From contig DAOUCM010000264.1 in the NCBI GenBank assembly GCA_034431895.1, positions 1 to 21,382 of the forward strand: a stretch of 21,382 bases of DNA. Reading direction: 5' to 3'. Below are positions 15,179 through 21,382 of this stretch, one piece after another. The notes beneath the pieces are model-generated. The model had not been told where the DNA came from. It searched no databases and saw only the letters and a list, made by a program, of their open reading frames with translations. The position numbers were made by a program, and so were the translations under genes. Position 1 is the first letter of the stretch. Each line of letters opens with the position of its first letter. This DNA is from JAABUE01 sp034431895. Its GTDB lineage: Bacteria; Chloroflexota; Anaerolineae; Anaerolineales; Villigracilaceae.

Positions 15179-17104
15179 TTATCCGCCGCCGATGGTGGGT
15201 GTCCTGGTAGGCGTGCGCGTCGGCGTGCGCGTGCTGGTCGAAGTAGCCGGCACGGTATTGGTCGGCGTGCGTGTGGGCGTGCGCGTCGGCGTGCGCGTCG
15301 GCGTGCGTGTGGGCGTGCGCGTCGGCGTGCGCGTCGGCGTGCGCGTGATGGTGGGAGAGAGCGTGCGCGTCGGCGTGCGGGTGGGCGAACCCGTGCGCGT
15401 CGGGGTGCGCGTGATGGTGGGCGAGAGCGTGCGTGTCGGCGTGCGCGTGATGGTAGGCGTGCGAGTCGGCGTGCGCGTGCGGGTAGGCGTGCGCGTAAGC
15501 GTAGGCGTGGGCGTATAGCGCGAAATGGAAGATGACAATACGCAGTCACCCCAGCCCGGGAAATTGAAGGTCAACGTGACACTGTAACTGCCATGGAACG
15601 GCTGGCTCATAAGATTGAAGTCGGCTGTCCAGCGAATCTCTGTGCCGCTGCCCGGCAGCGGATCGGGAACGCCACCCATGCTGCTCGTCCAGGAAACCGG
15701 CGAGGTGGTGATATTCCCGCTTGGGTTGTAATAGGTGCGTCCAAACCAGAAGTAGTCGAAATACAGCGGCGGCGAATAGGGCGAGCTCCAGGTCATGACC
15801 GAGGAGGTCAGGTAAGCGGTTGCCAGGTTGTTGTTGCGCACGCGCACCTGGAAATCGTCGCCGTACAGGCGCGTCTGGTTGATGATAATGTTGCTGCAAC
15901 TCGGCAGCGGCGTGGACGTAAAGGTACTGGTAACAGTGGGCGTGGGAGTAGGCGGCAATTGCAAGATGAAACGCCTGGAAACAATGACCGAGGTGCGCCC
16001 ATCCACGCCGGTGGCTTGGGCATACATGGTATATTCGCCGTTCAGCAGGGTGGTGTAATCCAAAACGGAGGAAATGAAGTTGCATGGGCCATTGCCGCCA
16101 AAGGCGCAATACCTGAGTTGCGCCTCGGTGCGGGCAGGGATGCTGGACGGGCCGCTGAACCAAAAACGGATGCTGGCGATGCCGTTGCCGTTATTCGTAC
16201 CGTAAGGCGGATTGTAAGCAATGGCCTCGAAGGGCGTCTGATTCACCGCCGTAATGACCTGCCCATCCGGATCCGGGCTAACGATGGCAATGTAAATGGG
16301 CAACGCCGTAGAAGTAAAGGTAGCCGTGGGGGTGTTGGTAGGCGTGGCAGTAGGCAGAGGCGTGTTGGAAGGCGTAGAGGTCGGCACGCCAATCAACGGC
16401 GGTAGGGCAATGACGCGCGGCACGCGGAACATCTCCACCACGCCCTGGCGGTAGGCAAACAAGTGAAGGGACGGCCAGACCTGGTTCAGGAAAGGCGTCA
16501 AGAGCGGGTGGGCAAAATCCACCGCAATGACGATACGGTCGCCGGGATCGCCGGGGTCATCGCCTGGCGTGCAGCGAGCATATTCATTGCGAGTGGGAGC
16601 GTAAAAAGTAAAATCATTCGTGTGGTCGCCGTCCCCGTTGGCGTCGCGGCTGGAACATACCGTTACACGGAAATAGCCAATCTCGTTTTCATCGTCGAAC
16701 AAATTGTCAGAACCAAAATCTACGGCATCTGGGTTGCGAAACAGGACATACGCCTGACGATAAGCATAGCCGTTGGGATTGTTAATGATGGTCTGTAAAC
16801 GAGCCTCATTTTGCTCTTGAATGTAATTCTCGCCTGCGCAAGCGTCTAAATCGGCATCGGCTTCCGAATCCACACAATAGGTGGTATCGTACTGGCCGGT
16901 GACAGCGTAGCGCACCGACAAACGGGCGATGTTCTCTACCGTCAACCAGGACTGAAAAATCAACGCCGTATCCATGATGCCGAATAACAGCATCAACAAC
17001 AGCGGCAGGACGAGCGCAAACTCCAACAAGGCCTGCGAGCGCTGACCAGAAGCCTGCGAACGCACCGGCAGCCTGGAAAGGGAAGTTGAGCGTGCTTTTT
17101 TCAT
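15179..17104 (-). CDS. TadE-like pseudopilin fused to Ig-like modules and a Thr-Pro-Thr-Arg repeat stalk
   Basis: This is a large membrane-anchored surface protein built on a TadE-like N-terminus. From the ATG at 17104 it has 641 residues. A basic N-terminus leads to SQALLEFALVLPLLLML (Glu28 is the conserved TadE acid) and a single membrane helix. A domain to about 235 follows and holds an Asp-rich calcium-type loop (DANGDGDHTND). Next are a Thr/Pro linker (about 241-269), an Ig-like module (about 271-384), a second PT linker, a further beta-rich module (about 402-529), and a C-terminal tail (531-641) made of TPTR repeats ending in GGG. Ordinary TadE proteins are about 150-250 residues, so most of this is added. 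GGAG six bases before the 17104 ATG favours it over the ATG at 17116. The gene is third in its operon, 18 bases after the TadG-like gene. The stalk suggests an extended, possibly glycosylated surface projection; that is inference. Confidence 0.82.
   Translation of the reverse strand: MKKARSTSLSRLPVRSQASGQRSQALLEFALVLPLLLMLLFGIMDTALIFQSWLTVENIARLSVRYAVTGQYDTTYCVDSEADADLDACAGENYIQEQNEARLQTIINNPNGYAYRQAYVLFRNPDAVDFGSDNLFDDENEIGYFRVTVCSSRDANGDGDHTNDFTFYAPTRNEYARCTPGDDPGDPGDRIVIAVDFAHPLLTPFLNQVWPSLHLFAYRQGVVEMFRVPRVIALPPLIGVPTSTPSNTPLPTATPTNTPTATFTSTALPIYIAIVSPDPDGQVITAVNQTPFEAIAYNPPYGTNNGNGIASIRFWFSGPSSIPARTEAQLRYCAFGGNGPCNFISSVLDYTTLLNGEYTMYAQATGVDGRTSVIVSRRFILQLPPTPTPTVTSTFTSTPLPSCSNIIINQTRLYGDDFQVRVRNNNLATAYLTSSVMTWSSPYSPPLYFDYFWFGRTYYNPSGNITTSPVSWTSSMGGVPDPLPGSGTEIRWTADFNLMSQPFHGSYSVTLTFNFPGWGDCVLSSSISRYTPTPTLTRTPTRTRTPTRTPTITRTPTRTLSPTITRTPTRTGSPTRTPTRTLSPTITRTPTRTPTRTPTRTPTRTPTRTPTRTPTNTVPATSTSTRTPTRTPTRTPTIGGG
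15190..15520 (-). repeat. 12-base tandem repeat encoding the TPTR tail
   Basis: The 3' end of the large TadE-like gene is an imperfect array of a 12-base unit read on the top strand as GTGCGCGTCGGC, encoding Thr-Pro-Thr-Arg on the bottom strand. Some units are near-identical back to back (15270-15345). A second-order duplication repeats a GTGATGGTGGG block at 15345 and 15411, 66 bases apart, with a related copy at 15447. The array lacks stop codons in several frames, which explains long spurious frames on the opposite strand. Slipped-strand length change is likely. Confidence 0.9.
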
Positions 17105-17122
17105 CGAGGTCTCCATCCTTCC

Positions 17123-18787
17123 TTATTGCGTCAGGCGGGTAGCCAGTTTTTTAGCGATATCCAGGAAGATTTGGCGCAGTTGGTCGCCCGTAGGCGCATA
17201 ATAATACTCGCCGCCGGCGGGCGTCTCGTCGCCATCCGGGTCGGCGGCATAGGTCAAGAAATGCTCACCATTGTCACCGCGCGCGCAATCGGTTGGGTTG
17301 TAGTCGGGGCTCTCCGGATTGCAGGCAAATTCCAGGCCGGCTTTACGCAGTACATCCGGCCCGAGGCCAATGGTGAAGATGAGTGCCTGCTGGCCATCGA
17401 AGATGAAATCGGCCATATCCATGGCAAAATCCATCACATCGTAAGAAGCCGCATCGCTTACGCCGCCGCGCGCCAGGCACGTGAGGTAATTGGTCGAACT
17501 GGGATGACAATGGCGGGTATCGGCCCACTTGTCGCGGCAGATGGGGTTCTGGTCGCTCACGCAGTAATCTTCGATGCCATAGGAGGAGTTGGCCGCGCCG
17601 TCGCTCAACAGGATGACCGCCCACAGCGAGTCGGTGCGGATGGTGATGGGCGGGTCGGGCGGCGGGTTGGCGGTGGTGGCGCCGCCAAACTCATTGCCAG
17701 CAAAACGCAGCCCGGCGCCGATGTTGGTCGAACCGCAGGGATAGGCATTGCCGTTAGGTGGATACGAGGCGCCGTAGCCGCTCAACTCAGGACAGCGGAA
17801 GTCCAGGTAGGTATCACCGAAGCCGTTTCCATCTTGGTCAATGATCAACTCATCTGACCAATCGCCATCACCGTCCCCATGGCCGTCGCCGTCTGTGGGA
17901 TCGTCTGTGTAACGTTCATACTCTCGGCAGGGGCCGCCGCCCGCGGAGGGGCACACCTCTGGCGAAAAGACGGTCAGATTCTGGATGACGCCCTTGATAT
18001 AGTTGGCATTGTTCTTGCTCTCGTCGTCGCTGAAGTGCAGCACGTAACGCGCGGTCTGGTCGAAGGTGACGATAGAAACGCGGTCGTAGGGGAAGAACAA
18101 CTGGTCCACGAAAGCCTTGGCCGCCTCCTTGACCTCGCGGAAGGGATGGCACTCATTGACCAGGTTGCACTGCGCGGGATCGCGCATCGGCGTGAGCGGT
18201 TCGGCATCCCAGGTCATGGATTCGGACGTGTCTATCGCCAGCACCACGTCCAGCGAGGCGGCTTCCGAAACCGCTTCGGCGCGCAAAGGCACTTCGCGGA
18301 TGCCGATGACCTGCAAGAAAGAGGTTTCCATCACCGTCGAGGCTTCCACCCACACCTTTTTGCGCTTGGTGCCGCTGTTACAATCAAGGATGTGTATTAC
18401 AGTCTCATCGTTCGCCGCCAGCGCCGATTCGCACGTTTCCACGCGGGGAGTATAAGGATGCTTTGCATCGTCGGGGTCATAACCGTTCAATTTCAAGAAT
18501 TCCCGCGCTGCGTTCACCAGGTTGGTATGTTCCTGGCCCGGATAATGATACCCCTTGCGGAACTCTGCCGAAGCGGCCAGGGCGGCAGCGTCCACGGCGC
18601 GCCGTAGTTTGCCATGCTCGACATACAACAAACCTACGTCCACCGTCAGGCCAACGAAAGCCACCAACGCCAGCATAGCAATGGTGACCACCACCAACAC
18701 CTGTCCGCGCTCCGAACGCCCAGCCGTGCGCCAAAAACGCAGGCCGCGTCCACAGTAATTTTTGATACGAGAAAAAAGAGGTTTCAT
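17123..18787 (-). CDS. TadG-like protein with von Willebrand factor A domain
   Basis: This is a membrane-anchored protein of the TadG-like group associated with Flp/Tad pilus clusters. From the ATG at 18787 it has 554 residues. Residues about 28-56 are a membrane helix in the typical ERGQVLVVVTIAM context, followed by DVGLLYVEHGKLRRAVDAAALAAS. A von Willebrand A domain begins near 178: the metal-ion-dependent adhesion site is complete, with Asp186, Ser188 and Ser190 (DTSES), a Thr near 354 (GSTNIG), and Asp396 (LLSDG). Inserted between the first and second parts is an Asp/Gly-rich segment (about 295-330) with EF-hand or thrombospondin-type-3-like loops. Several Cys pairs suggest disulfides outside the membrane. 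An upstream TTG at 18793 is possible but less likely. It starts 10 bases after the stop of the first TadE-like gene. It probably mediates assembly or adhesion; no direct evidence for a partner is visible. Confidence 0.88.
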   Translation of the reverse strand: MKPLFSRIKNYCGRGLRFWRTAGRSERGQVLVVVTIAMLALVAFVGLTVDVGLLYVEHGKLRRAVDAAALAASAEFRKGYHYPGQEHTNLVNAAREFLKLNGYDPDDAKHPYTPRVETCESALAANDETVIHILDCNSGTKRKKVWVEASTVMETSFLQVIGIREVPLRAEAVSEAASLDVVLAIDTSESMTWDAEPLTPMRDPAQCNLVNECHPFREVKEAAKAFVDQLFFPYDRVSIVTFDQTARYVLHFSDDESKNNANYIKGVIQNLTVFSPEVCPSAGGGPCREYERYTDDPTDGDGHGDGDGDWSDELIIDQDGNGFGDTYLDFRCPELSGYGASYPPNGNAYPCGSTNIGAGLRFAGNEFGGATTANPPPDPPITIRTDSLWAVILLSDGAANSSYGIEDYCVSDQNPICRDKWADTRHCHPSSTNYLTCLARGGVSDAASYDVMDFAMDMADFIFDGQQALIFTIGLGPDVLRKAGLEFACNPESPDYNPTDCARGDNGEHFLTYAADPDGDETPAGGEYYYAPTGDQLRQIFLDIAKKLATRLTQ

Positions 18788-18797
18788 AGGCAATTTC

Positions 18798-19385
18798 TCA
18801 AGGAACAGGGGTATCTTCGGGCTTGGCAGCCGCCAGCGGCATCATCGCATAAGCGTACACCTCGATTGGGTCTCCGACCAATGCCGTGAACGCCGGCATG
18901 CGCAAGCGCTGATGATAATGATAGAAAATCTCCACCAGCAGCACGCCGGCCGGCGGCGCGCCGCTTTGCAAACGCGCTTGAATCATCGCAGGCGTAAACT
19001 TGGAAGTCTGTGTCGAGGACCAGCGATAACCGGTCTCATTGGGGTAGCGGACATAAAGGCCATCGCCGACCGTAAAGAACGAAACAATAATGTCATCGCC
19101 ATCTTCGGCGTGCAGAGTCAACGGCGCCAACACCTCGTGGGTCAACCGGATGGTATCCTCATAAAACTGTGGGTTCTCCTCCCATTCGGACGCCGAGCCA
19201 GCAAACGGGTCGAAACTGGAAGAATAGCGCACTGCCTCGCGCGAGGCGTCCACCAAATTGAGATAGTCGTTCAGCAGGGTGCCATACTCGGCAATGCCCG
19301 CCACCAGCAGCGCCAGCAAAATAGCAACCAGCGCAAATTCCACCATGCTTTGGCCTTTTTCGCGCGGCCTCTTGTGACTATTCAT
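18798..19385 (-). CDS. TadE-like pseudopilin
   Basis: This is the first gene of the Tad-like operon, a small membrane protein with the TadE-like signature. From the ATG at 19385 it has 195 residues. It has a short basic N-terminus, then GQSMVEFALVAILLALLVAG (Glu16 is the conserved acid) as the single membrane helix, then AEYGTLLNDYLNLVDASREAVRY, a typical TadE continuation, and an extracytoplasmic beta-rich domain of about 145 residues. Family members are minor pseudopilins that help build or anchor Flp/Tad pili, but no tadA ATPase, tadB/C or flp pilin is in this window. AGGA eight bases before the 19385 ATG supports it; the ATG three codons upstream at 19394 abuts its own AGG and is the alternative start. 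Confidence 0.87.
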   Translation of the reverse strand: MNSHKRPREKGQSMVEFALVAILLALLVAGIAEYGTLLNDYLNLVDASREAVRYSSSFDPFAGSASEWEENPQFYEDTIRLTHEVLAPLTLHAEDGDDIIVSFFTVGDGLYVRYPNETGYRWSSTQTSKFTPAMIQARLQSGAPPAGVLLVEIFYHYHQRLRMPAFTALVGDPIEVYAYAMMPLAAAKPEDTPVP

Positions 19386-19421
19386 AGCATTCATCCTATT
19401 CTTACAGACTCTCGCACCCTA

Positions 19422-19450
19422 ATCATACCGAAAAGGACGGTCAAGTACAA
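19422..19450 (-). promoter_or_regulatory. Candidate promoter of the Tad-like operon (TTGTAC-17-TATGAT)
   Basis: Bottom-strand TATGAT (19427-19422) matches five of six of the -10 consensus. Seventeen bases upstream is TTGTAC, a weak -35. Transcription would start near 19415, about 30 bases before the ATG at 19385. A weak -35 suits an activator-dependent promoter, and the AATT array just upstream could be the activator region. Confidence 0.4.
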
Positions 19451-19455
19451 CGGCT

Positions 19456-19499
19456 GCAATGCAATTGTATGCAATTCTACACGCAATTTTCACACAATT
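19456..19499 (-). repeat. Helically phased AATT repeats upstream of the Tad-like operon
   Basis: GCAATT occurs at 19461, 19471 and 19483, with a leading GCAAT at 19456 and an ACAATT at 19494. The AATT cores are spaced 10, 12 and 11 bases apart, close to one DNA turn. Their position, about 48 to 84 bases upstream of the predicted start of transcription, fits an activator array or a curved upstream element. Confidence 0.5.
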
Positions 19500-19600
19500 T
19501 GGACGTTTGCGCCTCATACGACCCGCAACCTGCCCCCGTTGAATGGAGGGTGGCCTACTCTCACGCCGCGCCTGATCCCCCAAAAGAGTCGATGGTTGCG

Positions 19601-19637
19601 CCAGCAGTCCCCCAAGGGGATGCTATTGCACTGCTGG
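19601..19637. other. Imperfect hairpin after the ABC permease gene
   Basis: CCAGCAGT (19601-19608) pairs perfectly with ACTGCTGG (19630-19637), with a second C-run/G-run stem (CCCC-AA-GGGG) inside the loop. It lies 39 bases past the permease stop. It lacks a U tract on either strand, so it may protect or end the transporter mRNA rather than act as a classical terminator. Confidence 0.4.
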
Positions 19638-19675
19638 CAGGCGGCAGTAAATCGAGCGCAGCAGGTCGTTCCCTG

Positions 19676-20416
19676 CTACACGACGAACTTCCAACGACAA
19701 ACTTTCCTCTCCAGCCAGTCCACCGCAAAGTACATCCCCAATCCCAACAGCGACATAGCCAGCACGCCCGCATACATGGCAGGATAATCGAGCAGGGTGC
19801 TGCCATTGTAGTAGATGTAATAGCCCAGTCCCTTGCGGGTAGCAAACAACTCGGCAATGTACAGCACCGCCACGGCCGTGCCAATGGACTGCCGCAAGGC
19901 GGTCAAAATGGCCGGCAAACTGGCAGGCAGGTACACGAAACGGAACAACGCCCGCCGCCCGGCCCCCAGGCTGCGCAGACTTTGCAAGAGTTGGGGCGGC
20001 AAGCCGGCAGCCTGGTCGCGCACCAACACGACAATCTGGAAAAACAAAATCAGGAAGATGACCACGATCTTCGCCAGGTCGCCCACGCCCAAGAAGAGCA
20101 ACACCACCGGCACGAAAACCACCTTGGGAATGGGATACAGCAGGTAGATGAGCGGGGAAAAGAGGCGGTTCAACGGCTTGGAGCCGCCAATGGCCAACCC
20201 AGCCGGCACCGCCATCGCCACCGAGAGTAGCATCCCGGCTGCCACGCGCCACAGGCTGGCCAGGAAATGGAGAGGCAAGTCGCCGCGCAGTTCACGGAAG
20301 AAAACCTCCAGCACCAGCAACGGCGCAGGCAGGATAGGACGGTTCACCAGCATAGCGGCTGCCTGCCACAGCGCCAGCAGGCTCAAGCCAGCCAACAGCA
20401 CATCACGCCTTCTCAT
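19676..20416 (-). CDS. ABC transporter permease, nitrate/sulfonate/taurine (SsuC/TauC) type
   Basis: This is the inner-membrane permease subunit of an importer. From the ATG at 20416 it has 246 residues, normal for the family, with about six hydrophobic segments and the EAA coupling loop around 148-170 (SLGAGRRALFRFVYLPASLP) that docks on the ATPase. Its ATG overlaps the ATPase stop in an ATGA, and AAGGG five bases upstream is a good ribosome-binding site, so the two are translationally coupled. The frame extends to 20491, but that part overlaps the ATPase gene and is polar. Substrates of this family include sulfonates, nitrate, taurine and pyrimidine precursors of thiamine. Nothing here discriminates among them, and no periplasmic binding protein is present in the window. 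Confidence 0.92.
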   Translation of the reverse strand: MRRRDVLLAGLSLLALWQAAAMLVNRPILPAPLLVLEVFFRELRGDLPLHFLASLWRVAAGMLLSVAMAVPAGLAIGGSKPLNRLFSPLIYLLYPIPKVVFVPVVLLFLGVGDLAKIVVIFLILFFQIVVLVRDQAAGLPPQLLQSLRSLGAGRRALFRFVYLPASLPAILTALRQSIGTAVAVLYIAELFATRKGLGYYIYYNGSTLLDYPAMYAGVLAMSLLGLGMYFAVDWLERKVCRWKFVV

Positions 20417-21216
20417 CTGCGCCCTTTCTCGTTCACGTATGGAGAATGGACAGAGCGTTGGCTGTCGAGGGCCTGGCGCAAGGTTTGGCACAGCGCATGG
20501 TAAGCAGCGTTTTGGCGATACAGCCCTTGCCCGGCCTGTGGATTCTGGAAGACATGCGCCTCACGGTTGGGCGGCTCGCCCAAGAGCAAAATCTTCTTGC
20601 CCATGGCCGCGGCTTCTTCAATGTTATGCGTCACGAGAATGAGGGTGATGCCATTCTCGACGCACAAATCCAGGGTGAGATTCTGTAAATCTTCACGGAT
20701 GACCGCATCCAGCGAGGCAAAAGGCTCGTCCATCAACAGCAGGTCGGGCTGCAAGGCCAGGGTACGGGCGATAGCCGTGCGTTGGCGCTGTCCGCCGGAG
20801 ATTTGGGAGGGGTATTGGTTGGCGACTTCGGCAATCCCCAACCGTTCCAGCCAGGGAGTCACATCCCGTTCAGGACGATAATCCTGCGGCGCATGGATTC
20901 CGTCTGCGCCGTAGAAATTGCGCACCTTGAACCCCAATTCGGCGTTCTGGCGCACCGTGGCCCAGGGCAGAAGGCCATAGTCTTGCAAGATCAGCCCGGT
21001 GCGCGGGCGGGGGCGCGTCAACGGCTGGCCCTCGATCAAAATTTGCCCGCCGGTCGGGAACAACAAACCGGCCAGCAGGGTAAGCAGGGTGGTCTTGCCA
21101 CAGCCCGAAGCGCCCAACACTGCCCACGTCTCGCCGCGCTGCACGTGCCAATCGAAGCGCTCGAAAATGAGCGCCGCGCGTGGATAGCCAAAGGATAAGG
21201 CGTCAAGTCGAATCAT
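20413..21216 (-). CDS. ABC transporter ATP-binding protein, nitrate/sulfonate/taurine (SsuB/TauB) type
   Basis: This is the cytoplasmic ATPase that powers the adjacent permease. The 267 residues carry all the required motifs: Walker A GASGCGKTT (35-43), Q-loop Gln78 in LILQDYGLLPW, signature ISGGQRQR (139-146), Walker B LLLMDEP with Asp163 and Glu164, D-loop SLD, and H-loop His197 in VTHN. The sequence after the Q-loop (GLLPWATVRQNAELGF) is typical of the nitrate/sulfonate/taurine branch. The ATG at 21216 has only a distant AGG upstream. Residues about 97-118 form a short insertion between the Q-loop and signature. It is the first gene of the pair. Confidence 0.95.
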   Translation of the reverse strand: MIRLDALSFGYPRAALIFERFDWHVQRGETWAVLGASGCGKTTLLTLLAGLLFPTGGQILIEGQPLTRPRPRTGLILQDYGLLPWATVRQNAELGFKVRNFYGADGIHAPQDYRPERDVTPWLERLGIAEVANQYPSQISGGQRQRTAIARTLALQPDLLLMDEPFASLDAVIREDLQNLTLDLCVENGITLILVTHNIEEAAAMGKKILLLGEPPNREAHVFQNPQAGQGLYRQNAAYHALCQTLRQALDSQRSVHSPYVNEKGRR

Positions 21217-21277
21217 CCGGTCTGCGTTTCACCTGCGCCGCCAGACACAACGGAGCGGCGCCACAGGCAAGGGCGTG

Positions 21278-21382
21278 TTAGCCGTCTTCCCCGACAACTT
21301 CTGTAACCGTGTAAAACTCTCTTGGCTCAAATAGGCGCATTTGCATCGGAAGGCCCGATCGCTCGATGACATGCTCTGGAAT
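21278..21382 (-). CDS. C-terminal end of an unidentified gene (partial)
   Basis: The bottom strand is open from the window edge through 34 codons to a TAA at 21280-21278. The readable tail contains ERSGLPMQMRLFEPREFYTV and ends in VVGEDG, with a protein-like composition. I do not recognise the family, and it does not look like the end of a typical solute-binding protein, which would be expected next to the ATPase. It ends 61 bases before the ATPase start on the same strand. The open frame is short enough that chance remains possible. Confidence 0.4.
   Translation of the reverse strand: MPEHVIERSGLPMQMRLFEPREFYTVTEVVGEDG

Noticed and set aside
15192..15518. Rightward frame made of Val-Gly-Val-Arg repeats
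   Set aside because: It is the opposite strand of the 12-base array in the Tad-like gene; the repeat unit has no stop codons in several frames, so open frames there are not evidence of coding.
15190..15520. Possible CRISPR array
   Set aside because: Units are contiguous 12-base repeats without unique spacers and encode a regular peptide in frame with the TadE-like gene.

Overview
The window is about 21.4 kb of GC-rich bacterial DNA. It most resembles a Chloroflexota genome of the Anaerolineae type. The basis is content, not a database match: a giant DUF11/SdrD_B surface protein ending in a sortase domain, TadE/TadG-like pseudopilins with long Thr/Pro linkers, a class III aminotransferase of the acetylornithine/GABA group, and a MurA with Asp in place of the catalytic Cys. 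No phage, transposase, CRISPR, tRNA or ribosomal rRNA was seen.

Layout, left to right. (1) 1-374 has no convincing gene. (2) 375-1910 (-) is a soluble GAF-PAS histidine kinase with no response regulator beside it in the window. (3) 1911-2343 is a divergent regulatory region. Toward the right it holds a consensus-like promoter, a short structured leader and a strong intrinsic terminator that ends 13 bases before the start codon of the next gene, which is the architecture of an attenuator or riboswitch. (4) 2344-8274 (+) is a 1976-residue secreted protein: signal peptide, eight DUF11 repeats, two SdrD_B-like domains, two more DUF11-like domains, an internal LPETG motif and a C-terminal sortase domain with His, Cys and Arg. 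(5) 8344-8447 (-) is a small SRP RNA gene with its own promoter. It converges on the adhesin and shares a hairpin terminator with it. (6) 8543-11219 (-) holds murA followed by the aminotransferase. (7) 11340-12083 (+) is a prepilin peptidase that appears to be transcribed leaderless. (8) 12177-15037 (-) is a two-component pair with a 4-base overlap: a membrane histidine kinase and an OmpR-family regulator. (9) 15179-19385 (-) is a three-gene Tad-like cluster: TadE-like, TadG-like with a von Willebrand A domain, then TadE-like with Ig-like modules and a C-terminal TPTR repeat stalk. (10) 19676-21216 (-) is an ABC importer of the nitrate/sulfonate/taurine type (ATPase, then permease, 4-base overlap). 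(11) 21278-21382 (-) looks like the end of an unidentified gene.

Several genes share a cell-surface theme: a self-contained adhesin/sortase protein, pseudopilins with long stalks, a prepilin peptidase that could process type IV-like pilins, MurA for peptidoglycan, SRP RNA for membrane insertion, and two sensor kinases. That they work together is inference from proximity. Within-operon links (kinase/regulator, ATPase/permease, the three Tad-like genes) are well supported by spacing and strand.

The points most worth following are the LPETG motif and sortase in one polypeptide, the attenuator-like leader in front of it, the 12-base repeat stalk of the Tad-like protein, and the calcium-loop-like insertion in the von Willebrand domain.
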